Shown piece after piece: positions 51,831 to 62,879 of a stretch of DNA of 64,000 nt. This DNA is from Cannabis sativa (lineage: Eukaryota; Streptophyta; Magnoliopsida; Rosales; Cannabaceae). The notes beneath the pieces were generated by a model that was not told the origin of the DNA, searched no databases, and worked only from the letters and a program-made list of their open reading frames with translations. The position numbers were made by a program, and so were the translations under genes. Position 1 is the stretch's first letter, and every line of letters begins with the position of its first letter. Location: contig NC_083610.1 of NCBI RefSeq assembly GCF_029168945.1, positions 69,059,580-69,123,579 of the forward strand. The letters are read 5' to 3'.

Positions 51831-53007
51831 ATGAAGAGGTTTAATAGCTCAGATTCTTTGGGTGCTCTAGTCACCATTTCTCAACCAAAAGGTAATAAAC
51901 ATTTTTCAATTTTCTACTGACATTATTATTAATTAACTTCTTGACAATATACATTTTTTTTTTAAAAAAAAAAAAAACAATGGCAGAGACTAAAAACAAT
52001 CAAGGTTATAGTAAAGAGTTTCAAGCCATGTTAGACAGTTTAGACCAAGAAGACTGTAATGAAGAGTACACAGGAAAGAAGAGAAGACTGAGTTCAAATC
52101 AAGTTAAGGCATTGGAAAGATATTTTGAAATGGAAAACAAGCTTGAGCCAGAGAGGAAATCTAAGTTGGCTGATGAGTTAGGCTTGCAACCAAGACAGGT
52201 AGCTATTTGGTTTCAAAACCGTCGAGCTCGTTGGAAGACTAAACAATTGGAGAAAGATTACAATCTTCTTAAGGCTAATTATGACTCTTTGAAGTTTTCT
52301 TATGAAGCTCTTCAAAAACAAAATGATGTTCTAACAAAAAAGGTAACATTATTTAATGTTATAAATAAATAGTTATATGTGTGTGTGTGTGTGTGTTATA
52401 TGTTTCTGATTTATTTTGTTGCAAACTTTATTAATTTCAGGTTAGACAGTTGAATACAAAATTGGCTACAGAGAGTGAAGAGAGCAGTCAATCTGTAAAA
52501 GAAGATCATCATCAGTCACCATTTTCTGGACATGAAAGCAATGGTTTGGATCATAGTAAAGTCAGCTGTGAATTATTTCATCAGGAAAATGATAATAATA
52601 ATAATAATTATAATTATAAGGGAGCAGAACAATTACTACTACTTCATCCTCATCATAATCATCAACATCATGAGAGTATTTATGGAAACTACTATGCCAA
52701 GTCCTGCAAAGATGGCTACTCTGACAGTGATTCCATTAATGGTGTTACAAAAGATCAAGATCATAAAAAGCTTGAATATTCACTAGGGCCAAATGGGTCT
52801 AATTCTTCTTCTTGCTCAAATACTATGGAGAATTGGATTCAAATATCTGATTATAATAACTACTCTAGAGCATTCCCAGTCAAAATATGTCAACCTCAGC
52901 TCATGAGGATGGAAGATCAGACTTTGTTTAGCTCAGAAGACTCTTGTAATTTCCTTTCTGTCGATCAAGCTCCAACCCTCCACTGGTACTTTGCTGATCA
53001 CCAGTAA
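51831..53007 (+). CDS. Class I homeodomain-leucine zipper transcription factor (ATHB5/6/16 type)
   Basis: Three exons: 51831-51891, 51987-52342 and 52441-53007, all with GT..AG borders, giving 327 residues. Exon 1 codes for [20 protein letters not shown], which matches the MKR..SSDS start typical of this clade and decides the start. The Met at 51980 lies in intron 1. The homeodomain spans about residues 51-107 with the recognition helix [13 protein letters not shown]. The zipper follows directly with Leu at 108, 115, 122, 129, 136 and 143, the last one in exon 3. Intron 2 therefore falls inside the zipper and the exon 3 joint is confirmed. The C-terminus is acidic and Asn/His-rich and ends [12 protein letters not shown], the clade's C-terminal motif. 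Such proteins dimerise in the nucleus and bind CAATNATTG-type sites; ATHB6-like members act in ABA and growth responses. Length is close to family members (about 310). Confidence 0.95.
52377..52396 (+). repeat. (GT)n microsatellite in intron 2
   Basis: About 20 bp of GT in the second intron of the HD-Zip gene. Confidence 0.9.
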
Positions 53008-53033
53008 AAACCAACAAAAAAATTATATTTATA

Positions 53034-53056
53034 ATAAATAAATAAATAAATAAAAT
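53034..53056 (+). terminator. Probable polyadenylation signals of the HD-Zip gene
   Basis: Several overlapping AATAAA motifs begin about 27 nt after the stop codon. The true 3' end may lie further downstream. Confidence 0.4.
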
Positions 53057-53060
53057 TTTG

Positions 53061-55206
53061 TTACAAGTACTCTATAAGAGATGAGCTTCGATGGTGCTGT
53101 AGTTATTTGCAAGTGGAAAAAGGTCCATATGTAAATCAAATTAAGTATAGTGCAGCTAATACTAGCTATGCATTAATTAATTAATTAATCAAGATGTTCT
53201 TTATTTTCTTCTTGTACTTTTGGTGATATATGATATTGTAATAGCATCGATCTCTACATCATGATGAAATATACAACCCCTTTTTATTATGTTAATTATA
53301 AAAAAGTTGTGCTTGCATTTGCATGGTCATGCATGGTAACCTCCAATCACTCTCTGTTTCATTTAACTTGTTTGCATGAGAATCAAAATACTGGTTTTGT
53401 TTGTTTTGTTTTGATTTTGACTAATATTATGGCTCTCATTCAAGATTTTAAATAATAAATAATTTCACAACCCAGAACAAGGTTAATTAATTAATAATTT
53501 CTTTCTTTCTTTTTTAATATATTATTTTAAAAAGAATTAATTAATTTATTGGACAAGTCTTGATCAAACAAAGCAAAGGGCCAAGTTGGCCCCCATTCTT
53601 TTCCATCTTTTTTCTGTTTGTGTTTGTGATGGGCTCCTACTAGGCCATGTGGTTGGTGAAAAGGTACACAGAAAAAATATATATCAAAATATATAGTGCT
53701 GTAGCAACTTCAAGTTGTTTGGGAATAAGTTTTTTTTACAGTAGTATTTTCAGTCTAAATACAAAATTTCACTTTTTTCCTTGCTAAAAGCAATGTTGCC
53801 CATTTTTTTCATTAATTCTTAACACAGATACACAAAAGAAAACGAAAAAGAGACAGAGAGATATAGAAACAAGTTGATCTTTAACAAAGTTTTAAAGCAT
53901 GTGATGATGATAGTGGTAGTGGTGGTGGAGGTGGTAGTGATTATAGCACACAAGATCAAAATTGGCACAAAATAAAAGTTTTGTTCAGAAGCACTGAATA
54001 ATGTGTTATATATATATATATGTGAAATTCATTGAATGGTAGTGGTACTGGGGTTAGATTGAGATATGGTGAAGTTTTACTTTTTTTTTGGGGGGGGTGT
54101 GGAGTTTTTGGGGTGAGCCTTTTTAGACTAGATTAATAGGTTATTAAACATATGGAGGTGGAGACTACACAAGTCATTTTCCAACTTTTATTTTCAACTT
54201 TAGGTGGGAAAACAAACAGAAGAAAATGCCTGCTGTGACTTTCAGCTAAGCTCAGCTCAGCTCACTCCTCCTCTTCCTCACTCATTGTCTTGCTCATGTC
54301 AGAAGTGGGACCCTTATCGTCATCCTTGTTTGACTGCTAATGCCTCTATTGAATGGAATCTAGGCCTAGCCACCCCAGTTCCTCCTGCTGCTTCTTTTGC
54401 CTTGCCAATGACAAAATAAACCTCTCCCAATCCCAAGAAAAAACCACTGTCTAGTACCTCTCTCTCTCTCTCTCACTCACCACCATTACATACTTTTTTT
54501 TAATAAAAAAACCTAAAGCCGTTATAGATTAGAAAATATTAGATGTTTATTGGTATAGAAAAACATCAAAACAACCATATGGGTTACGAGTAAACGCTCA
54601 TTTTGGTCACGTTATAGACCATGAAATTACAATGATTAGTATAATTCTCAATCTTTCATCTAAAATCACCTCCAATAAATGTGTTAATTACCGTCCTTAA
54701 ATCATTTTCCACAATAATAAATTTGTACTCGTCTGCCTTTTGCCGTACCATTACATAGATATGCATAATACATATACATCTCAAATAAATACTTGAAACT
54801 AAACAAAAAAGGTTTTGCATAGGCACATATATCATACAAAACAACTGAAATACTTTGTCTTGTTTCACTTTATATAATTTGTTCAATTTTGTCAAAAAAT
54901 AAATTGAAAATTGCTTAATTCGTAGTATATCAACAAAGATTGAATTTGAGTTCTAAAATGTTATGACTCATTTCCCTAAAGAAAATTTGCATCTTTCATA
55001 GTATCTTCTTATGGATTAATTAGGCCTCACGTTGGGATTGACTCAATTAATCACTTAAATGCCTCGTCTCAAGAGACATCAAATAATATTGTCAACTTGA
55101 GAAAATAATATTAGTATCCTTCACATATATAAATTATAATAATAAGGAATTAAAACAATTTATGAAAACTTTATATTGTGATAGTATAAGATTTTTCAAC
55201 TCATAG
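53061..55206. other. Downstream spacer of the HD-Zip gene
   Basis: No gene that I can support. The part at 54190-54420 is GC-richer and holds a 71-codon open frame (MGKQTEENACCDF...), but it shows no known family. The rest is AT-rich, with a G8 run near 54091 and a CT run at 54461-54472. Confidence 0.4.
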
Positions 55207-55504
55207 TGTTACAGGATAAAACTATGCAGGGTATTTTCGTCATACTGTCATGAGGTGTCATCCAAGTTTGTTGGAATATTTCCAATCCCTAGGCAATCAT
55301 TGCAGCAGCCTTTATTTCTGTTACAATAGAATCTTTTTGATTCTCTATCATTTTGTAATGATTGTTTTCTCTTTTCCACGTGTAAGGCAGGGATTTCATC
55401 TCTACCACCTCTGTAAACTCTGGGATTAATTATAAATACAATTGCCCTGCATCAGCCTCTTTGAGCTGATCATTTTCTCTACTGCATTTCTTAGAAAATT
55501 AACT
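55207..55504 (+). mobile_element. 5' LTR of the young copia element
   Basis: 298 bp, starts TGTTACAGG and ends AAAATTAACT. Contains the TATA box TATAAATA at 55431-55438 and probably drives the element's transcript. Confidence 0.93.
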
Positions 55505-55532
55505 TGGTATCAGAGCTAACTTTGCCAACGCT

Positions 55533-56624
55533 ATGTCGACTCCTCAAGATCAGACAAGTGCAGTGAACCAAGGTGATCAGACTCCTGCTGGGCAGACTGC
55601 TGGTTCTGTTTCAGTAATGGCGACTACTCCATCTTCCTCAAACCCAACACCTGTGTCTACTCCCTTCAGTAATACACTCAGCCAACCTTTCTCTTTGAAA
55701 CTCGACCGCAACAATTTTCCTTTGTGGAAAACCATGGTGAACACCATCATTCGTGGGCATCGATTGGAAGGGTTCATCAATGGCACACGGCTTGCACCTG
55801 CAGAGTTCATTCAGACTGGTCCTATGGTGGAACAAGCTCCTGGATCTGGTATGGAAGTTAACCCAGAATATGAAACGTGGCTTGTACATGACCAGCTCTT
55901 AATGGGCTGGCTGTATGGGTCGATGACAGAGGCAATAGCTTCGGAGGTCATGGGTTGTCAATCAGCCTTTGCTTTGTGGAGTGCACTTGAAGAGTTGTAT
56001 GGTGCACATTCACGAGCTAACATGGACGATCTGAGAACGAAGATTCAAACTACACGCAAGGGATCACAATCTATGGCAGATTATCTCAAGATGAAAAGGA
56101 TGTGGGCTGATTCCTTGGCTCTTGCAGGTGAACCTTACCCAGAGAGACATCTCATTTCTAACATATTGTCTGGTTTAGATGCAGATTACTTGTCTATTGT
56201 TGTATTGATTGAGTCTCAAGCCAATACCACTTGGCAGCAGCTACAAAGTATGCTGCTGAGTTTCGACAGTCGACTCGAGAGGCTTAATGTTCTCTCAGCA
56301 GGCAACAAACTGGTGGGAAATGCATCTGCTAACTTCGCCCAAAAGCCTAACTCAAGTGGTTCTTCAAATGCTGGGGGACAAAGGAGGTTCAATACTGGTT
56401 CGAATCATGGCCGTGGGCAACAACAGAACACTGGTTTTACTAGAGGAAGTAGCTACAGAGGTAGAGGACGAGGGGTAGGAGCACTGGTCCAAAGCCAACT
56501 TGCCAGGTGTGCGGCAAGTATGGGCATTCTGCTGCAATTTGTTATAACCGATATGACGAAAACTACATGGGAAATCAACCAAACACTGCTGGAAATCAAG
56601 ATAAGCAATTTTCTGCACTTGTAG
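55533..56624 (+). CDS. gag of the young copia element
   Basis: 363-residue frame from the first ATG after the primer site. The N-terminus is Thr/Ser/Gln-rich. The UBN2/Retrotran_gag domain lies at about residues 50-250 (FSLKLDRNNFPLWKTMVNTI, LLMGWLYGSMTEAIASEVMG, LEELYGAHSRANMDDLRTKI, MADYLKMKRMWADSLA). A Gly/Arg-rich RNA-binding stretch ends at RGRGRG. The genuine coding part probably stops near residue 315: from about 56472 the frame departs from the zinc-knuckle frame and reads nonsense to 56624. Gag packages the RNA in cytoplasmic particles. Confidence 0.9.
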   Translation: MSTPQDQTSAVNQGDQTPAGQTAGSVSVMATTPSSSNPTPVSTPFSNTLSQPFSLKLDRNNFPLWKTMVNTIIRGHRLEGFINGTRLAPAEFIQTGPMVEQAPGSGMEVNPEYETWLVHDQLLMGWLYGSMTEAIASEVMGCQSAFALWSALEELYGAHSRANMDDLRTKIQTTRKGSQSMADYLKMKRMWADSLALAGEPYPERHLISNILSGLDADYLSIVVLIESQANTTWQQLQSMLLSFDSRLERLNVLSAGNKLVGNASANFAQKPNSSGSSNAGGQRRFNTGSNHGRGQQQNTGFTRGSSYRGRGRGVGALVQSQLARCAASMGILLQFVITDMTKTTWEINQTLLEIKISNFLHL

Positions 56625-59600
56625 CAACACCGGAGATGCTCAATGACGACTCATGGTACGCTGACAGTGGTGCGAGTAACCACTTAACAGCTGATGCTAA
56701 TAAGCTACAAACCAAGACAGAATATGAGGGTAAGGAGTTAATCACAATTGGTGATGGCAGCCAATTGCCAATTTCACACATTGGTACAGGTTCTATTCAA
56801 ACAAATACCTCAAACTCCTTACTATTAAACAATATGCTGTATGTACCCAGTATATCTAAAAATCTCGTTAGTGTTTCGAAACTAACAGCCGATAATGATG
56901 TCTCAATTGAATTCTTTCCTGATTTTTGTTGTGTGAAGGATCGAAGCACCGGGAAAGTGGTTCTGCAAGGGACTCTTAAAGATGGACTGTATCGGATTGA
57001 CTCAACACCAAAACAACAACAAGTTCACAATCCTTTCTCTGCTGTTGCTGTCAACAAGCCTCCAGTTACTAATGTTAATCATCATTCCCTAAAAGACCTT
57101 TGGCATAGGCGTCTAGGACATCCCTCTGTTAATGTTTTAAATCAAGTCCTTAAAATGTCAAATGTAAAATTTCCTTTGAATGAAATTCAGCACTTTTGTG
57201 ATGCTTGTCAATATGGTAAATCACATGCTTTACCCTTTCAAAATTCATTGTCTAAGGCTACTGGTTTACTTGATCTGGTGCACACCGATTTATGGGGGCC
57301 TGCCCCCACAACATCACACACCAATTTCACCTACTACATTCACTTCCTTGATGATCATAGCAGGTATACATGGTTATACCTCCTTAAAAACAAATCTGAT
57401 GCTTTACAAGCATTTATACAGTTTAAAGCTATGGTTGAAACTCAGTTTGGGCGAAAAATAAAGAAATTAAGGAGTGATTCAGGTGGAGAATATCAGGCTT
57501 TTTCAAGTCTTGTTTCACAGTGTGGCATTTTGTTTGATCACTCTTGTCCCAACACTTCGGCTCAAAATGGTCGAGCCGAACGAAAACATCGTCACATTGT
57601 TGAAACCGGGCTCACACTTCTTGCACAGGCAGCAATGCCTCAAAAATATTGGTCTGATGCTTTTCAGACGGCAGTCTATCTAATCAATAGACTCCCAACC
57701 TCTGTCCTTAACCACAAAACACCCTATGAGGTTCTATACTCAAAGCAGCCTGATTATAATCTGCTGAAAGTTTTCGGCTCAGCTTGTTTTCCTTGTCTCC
57801 GCACTTATCAAACCCATAAATTTCAGTATCACTCTACAAAGTGTGTTAATCTAGGATATAGTAATGTTCATAAAGGTTACAAGTGCCTTAGTTCACATGG
57901 TCGGATATACATCTCAAGACATGTCATTTTTAATGAAAAAGAGTTTCCCTGTCAACATGGTTTTTTTAACAATTACCAACCTGAGAAAGAAGTGACTGTC
58001 ACTTTTCCACACTCGTGGATTAACTTACCATTCAATACAAGTCCATCTCAGTCCTCTGCAGCATCACTTTCTCAGAATTCTTCTTCACACGATCAGGTAA
58101 CATCATCCTCTAATCATGGTTCTCCCATTTCTGTTGTTCCATTTCACTCCTCTGACTTGTTTGCTCAGGAATCACCTCATTCACCCACTGCCAGTTCTCA
58201 TTCTCCTACACCTCTGCAACATGAACATACCATTTCACCTATTCCTCAGTTGTCTCCTGCAGCTCAGGTCGATGAACATGTCAACTTACGAGTGGCACAA
58301 CCTGCTCCACTCACTTCGCAACATCCTATGGTTACTCGTGGCAAAGCTGGTATATTCAAGCCACGAGTTCTGGTGTCACAAACTGTTTCTCAATCCTCTC
58401 GCCCTGGTTTACCACTGACTGTTCAGGATGCACTCCACCATGAGGGGTGGAATTCGGCTATGAATACTGAAATGGCTGCTTTACTTCGCAACAAAACATG
58501 GGTGCTTGTGCCTCCTTCACCTCATTTCAATGTTGTTGGAAATAAGTGGGTCTATACTGAAAAGTTTGATGAGAATGGGGTCCTTCAGAGGCTTAAGGCA
58601 CGGTTGGTGGCTAAGGGCTTTCATCAACGACCTGGAGTAGATTTTGGCGAAACCTTTAGTCCCGTCATCAAAGCTTCCACGGTCCGTGTGGTATTGACTA
58701 TTGATGTTGCTCATAACTGGGATATAAGGCAGTTGGATATTAATAACGCCTTCTTGAATGGTACATTGGATGAAGATGTTTATATGTTGCAGCCCCAAGG
58801 ATTTGTTGATCCTAACAAGCCACATCATGTTTGCAAATTGCAGAAATCGATCTATGGCTTGAAACAAGCACCGCGGGTTTGGTATGAGCAACTGAGAAGT
58901 ACACTTCTGCAGTGGCAATTTGTGAACTCTAAGGCCGATTCCTCCTTCTTTATGTTGAAGCATTCTGAGTATGTGATAATGGTCTTGATTTATGTCGATG
59001 ATATTATTGTGACAGGGAGCAAGTCGAGGGAGTTAGAGAGTTTTATCTCACGGCTAAACAAGACTTTCTCATTGAAAGATCTAGGAGGACTGCATTATTT
59101 CTTGGGTATTGAAGTCTTTCGAGATGATACGGGCCTATACTTGTCACAGGGAAAGTATATATCTGAACTTCTACAAAGGGTGAACATGGTTAACTTGAAG
59201 CCGAGTCCAACACCTATGACAGCAGGAAAGCCAATGTCTATACACGATGGTGAACCAATGGTTGACCCTTCACACTACAGAAGTGTCATAGGTGCATTAC
59301 AATACTTGAGCCACACCAGACCGGACATTTCATTTGCGGTTAATAAGCTTAGTCAATTCTTGAAATGTCCTACCAACACTCATTGGAATGCCACGAAGCG
59401 TGTGCTACGGTATCTCAAAGGAACAATGCAACATGGAATCCACATAACACCAAGTGACAGACTCACTCTCACGGGTTTCTCTGATGCGGATTGGGCATGC
59501 TGCCCTGACGATCGAAGATCCATTGCTGGCTACTGTGTATTCCTTGGAGATTCACTGATTTCTTGGTCTTCCAAGAAGCAAACAGTTGTTGCTCGCTCTA

Positions 59601-59965
59601 GTACTGAGTCGGAATATAGAGCATTAGCTCAATTGGCAGCTGAACTCACATGGCTTCAAGAATTACTCAAGGAAATCAAGTTCAAACTCCCTGCAGCTCC
59701 CATAATCTGGTGTGACAACATGAGTGCAAGCGCACTAGCTGCCAACCCAGTTTATCATGCCAGAACTAAACACATCGAACTTGATGTGCACTTTATCAGA
59801 GACAAGGTTCTACAGAGGCAATTGGAAATCAGGTACATACCATCACACGACCAAGTCGCAGACTGCTTAACAAAAGGACTTTCACACTCAAGATTCCAGT
59901 TCCTTGTCGACAAGCTCGGAGTGACTACATCACCCTCTCGCTTGAGGGGTGGTGTTACAGGATAA
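56472..59965 (+). CDS. pol polyprotein (zinc knuckle, protease, integrase, RT, RNase H) of the young copia element
   Basis: The frame is open from before the zinc knuckle (CQVCGKYGHSAAIC, about 56498-56540) to a stop 13 bp into the 3' LTR. The first Met in frame, at 56507, gives 1152 residues. Counting from that Met: protease DSGAS at residue 53; integrase zinc module HRRLGHPSV ... CDACQYGK; integrase core DLVHTDLWGP (about 260), RSDSGGEY (about 323), ERKHRHIVE (about 357); RT ARLVAKGFHQRPGVDFGE (about 700) and YVDDIIVTG (828-836); RNase H FSDADWACCPDDRRS (about 990), STESEYRAL, CDNMSA. All catalytic residues are present and there is no internal stop. Normally gag and pol are one frame in this group. 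The one-base discrepancy lies in a G-run at 56472-56475, so it may be a real frameshift or a sequencing error. Confidence 0.93.
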
Positions 59966-60250
59966 AACTATGCAGGGTATTTTCGTCATACTGTCATGAG
60001 GTGTCATCCAAGTTTGTTGGAATATTTCCAATCCCTAGGCAATCATTGCAGCAGCCTTTATTTCTGTTACAATAGAATCTTTTTGATTCTCTATCATTTT
60101 GTAATGATTGTTTTCTCTTTTCCACGTGTAAGGCAGGGATTTCATCTCTACCACCTCTGTAAACTCTGGGATTAATTATAAATACAATTGCCCTGCATCA
60201 GCCTCTTTGAGCTGATCATTTTCTCTACTGCATTTCTTAGAAAATTAACT
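59953..60250 (+). mobile_element. 3' LTR of the young copia element
   Basis: 298 bp, apparently identical to the 5' LTR; overlaps the last four codons and stop of pol. Confidence 0.93.
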
Positions 60251-60636
60251 CATAGATGTAGGTTCATTCTTATATGAAGAAACATAACTAAAACTTAATT
60301 ATCATCATTATTATTTAAAGGATCGATATATATATATGTGTGTATAATGTATATCACCCTTAATTATAAGATGATGACTTTTCATGTGTTGTGTTAAAGT
60401 TAAACATGATTTTGACACCAAATGCTTTTCATTGAATAATTAGCTAGCCATTAACTTAATTAGTAATTACCATTTGTTACCTTTGTACTTTTTGTAGGAG
60501 CTTCAATCTACAATTGAAAAAGAGAAAAGAAGGCCACAATTAAAATGATTGCAGACAAATATTTTATTCATTATATGGAGCTTTACATATATCAACCTAC
60601 TCCAAAACATGCTGTAAATCTCAGCAATGGTCTATT
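60251..60636. other. Spacer between two copia elements
   Basis: AT-rich, no gene recognised. Confidence 0.45.
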
Positions 60637-61128
60637 TGTTAGATTTTTTTTTTTTGGCTTACATTAAGTTTTATTAGTTTTATTAAAACTTGGGTTGATT
60701 GGATAGTTCTTTGCTGTGTTAGCCCATATTATTGGTGATCACTTGTTAATGGGCTTAGCATCTGTGTGTAAAGTCTAGGTGAAGCAGAAGTGTGGGCTTT
60801 TTCTAGTTAACTGAAGCCTTTGATGAGCAGGCCCAGTCCAACTAGGGTTTTGTAGCTAAGTCCCCTCCCTAACTCTATATATACATATTGTCTCATTACA
60901 ATTGTATACCTTTTGATAATCAGATAAATAAACTGCTTCTGATTTAGAGATCTAGGGAGGAAGACTTAGTTGATAGTATTGCACTATCAAAGTGGAGTAA
61001 CTGCTGTGGATCAAACAGAGATAATTGCTATGGATCAATCAGGTACACATACCTAATTATTATATTTTATTATTGTGTTCTATGTTATATACAAATAGAT
61101 CTTGGATTTATTATTAATTTTTCTAACA
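60637..61128 (+). mobile_element. 5' LTR of a third Ty1/copia element, 492 bp
   Basis: Starts TGTTAGATT and ends TTTTTCTAACA (TGTTAGA/TCTAACA terminal inverted repeat). A TATA box lies at about 60876-60883. Two bases after the end is TGGTATCAGATT (from 61131), the initiator-Met primer site. The rest of the element runs off the right edge of the window, so the second LTR was not seen. Confidence 0.85.
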
Positions 61129-61140
61129 TGTGGTATCAGA

Positions 61141-62640
61141 TTGCCTATTGTATATGATTTAGAACCTATAATTTTTATAACAATTAATATGTATATGTTA
61201 TTTTTTTTTTTCCAATTACATATTAATTTCGTTATTATTTTATGTTGAATTTTTTATTTTTCGATCTTAAAAGTTTAGGGGTTTTATTCCTCATTAAATT
61301 CTCTTTCTTTTGATATATTACTTGCATAAAATCATTGAGTAAATTAGGAGAATTTTAAGATTAAATTTTTAGGGTTTATGTATTTTTCTTTATGAAATTC
61401 AATTTGGGATTTTTGATTCTATAGTTTATACACTAAAATTGATGGTGCAAATCTCATTACCAACTAATTTACAATGTTTCTACCCGTTTAATGTTTCGAA
61501 TTGGATAACACACATTGTAAAATCGGATTGTTGTTTGTTCTTAATTTTTCGGATTGTTTTTGCCATGAGATCTAGACATTGAGCCTTAAACACTCGAAAT
61601 TAGTAGTCTAGATGGACTAGAAATCCAATACCGATCGAAACCCCTCAAAATCCCAAAGTTTTCCGTCGGTTTTTCACCGGTTTTTCATAGCAGACCCGAA
61701 CTGGACGAAGTGGGTCGTTTGACCCGTTTGCAGACCCGGCTGGAGGAAGGAGGAGACTCCCAGCCGCAAAGCCCACTCGCGCAGGTGGCGCGTGGGGGCG
61801 CGTGGAGCCACTCCGGTCATCGTTTTTCGACGTTTTTTTTTCAGCGTCCTTAAAATTTAATTTCTGATTTTTCTATGATTTTTAATTAATTTTTTGACTC
61901 CGTTTAATAATTATTATTATTTTAATGATAATTATGTAGTTAAAAAAAAATTATTAAAAATATTTTTTGATGATTTTTCGAAATCTGTCAATCATAGAAA
62001 TTTTTTGGTTTCTTCTCGTTCCATATAACATAGTCACTCTCTTGTTTAATTTATCTTGACTATGTAGTCTCCACCAATTTTCTTATATTCACATCTTTTA
62101 ATTATTTGTTGTTCTAAAGTTATAAAACTTGATTGTTTGATACAAAAATAATGTGTTATGGTGGACACTTTATTTTTTGATTATCAATATAATAAAAGCA
62201 ATTATATATCTCTTTTGGAAATTTGGTTGAAAATTATTAATTTTCAATTACTATTTTATCACCAAATTTCACATGTTGAAGAAAATATTATATCTTTTGG
62301 TTGACTATATGTGTAATTACTTGCCCAAAGGTAGTATTTACATATATTAGTTCACATTCCATGAAGTGAGTTAATAATAAATGTATATATTTTAATTATT
62401 TGCCCAAAGGTAATAATTTAAATATATAAATTTATTATTAGCTTTTTGCTTGAATTAATACATATTTTTAAGAAATTTATTTGCCCAAAGGTAATAAAAT
62501 TCTTAAATGATATGTATTTTTTCTTTGTTGTTAACTTCATGAAGGTAGATCATGTGTGTGTTATATTCTCATCCCAAAGGGGAGTTTATAATGACCAGTT
62601 GACTCTGCAATATTTTCTAATGCATTGCTCATATTGCTTA
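61141..62640 (+). other. Long untranslated leader of the third copia element
   Basis: About 1.5 kb between primer site and gag. It has a GC-rich patch at 61660-61850 (GACCCGAACTGGAC, GGCGCGTGGGGGCGCG) and then a chain of hairpins at 62200-62600 (separate entry). No long frame. A leader of this kind would hold packaging and dimerisation signals in a retroelement. Confidence 0.55.
62317..62506 (+). repeat. Three hairpins sharing the loop TTGCCCAAAGGT on different stems
   Basis: The word TTGCCCAAAGG occurs at 62331, 62400 and 62481. Each copy sits exactly at the tip of an inverted repeat: TATATGT..AATTAC / GTAGTATTTACATATA; ATATATTTTAATTATT / AATAATTTAAATATAT; and ACATATTTTTAAGAAATTTATT paired with AATAAAATTCTTAAATGATATGT. 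The stem sequences differ between copies but still pair, while the loop is unchanged. A fourth, weaker copy (CCCAAAGG at 62573) has a shorter stem. A separate hairpin (AAATTTGGT...ACCAAATTT) lies at about 62219-62268. Confidence 0.8.
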
Positions 62641-62879
62641 TTCAAGTTTTAATTTTTTGGATTTTTCGGTCTCCTTTTTGCGAACAACAATAACGTTTTT
62701 ATCTGAATTCTGAATGCTTCCAACTTTAAGACATGGAAACGAGATGTGAAAATTACTTTAGGCATAATAGATTTGGACTTATGCCTTCGAGAAGAAAAAT
62801 CTGCTGATCTTATACTAATATCAGAATTGTTCCCCAAAAATTCTTCATGCACAATGGAAAAATTCAAATCATCTTAGTC

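Larger units (their letters stand above)
55207..60250 (+). mobile_element. Young Ty1/copia retrotransposon, 5044 bp
   Basis: Two 298-bp LTRs (55207-55504 and 59953-60250) look identical base for base. They are flanked by an exact 5-bp duplication, CATAG (55202-55206 and 60251-60255). TGGTATCAGAGC (55505-55516), the initiator-Met primer site, directly follows the 5' LTR. CTTGAGGGGTGG (59941-59952) is the polypurine tract. A TATA box is at 55431-55438. gag and pol are both open; they are separated by a single one-base frame change near 56472. The gag type (KLDRNNFPLW..MVNTIIRGHRLEGFINGT) resembles the Ale/Retrofit group. The element lies about 2.2 kb downstream of the HD-Zip gene, in the same orientation. 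Confidence 0.95.

Noticed and set aside
51941..51986. Upstream Met codons for the HD-Zip protein
   Set aside because: They lie in intron 1. The residues from 51941 ([10 protein letters not shown]) do not fit the family, whereas exon 1 at 51831 joins in frame and gives the conserved N-terminus.
52532..52786. Ile-rich frame in HD-Zip exon 3
   Set aside because: Shifted reading of the Asn codon repeat in the real frame.
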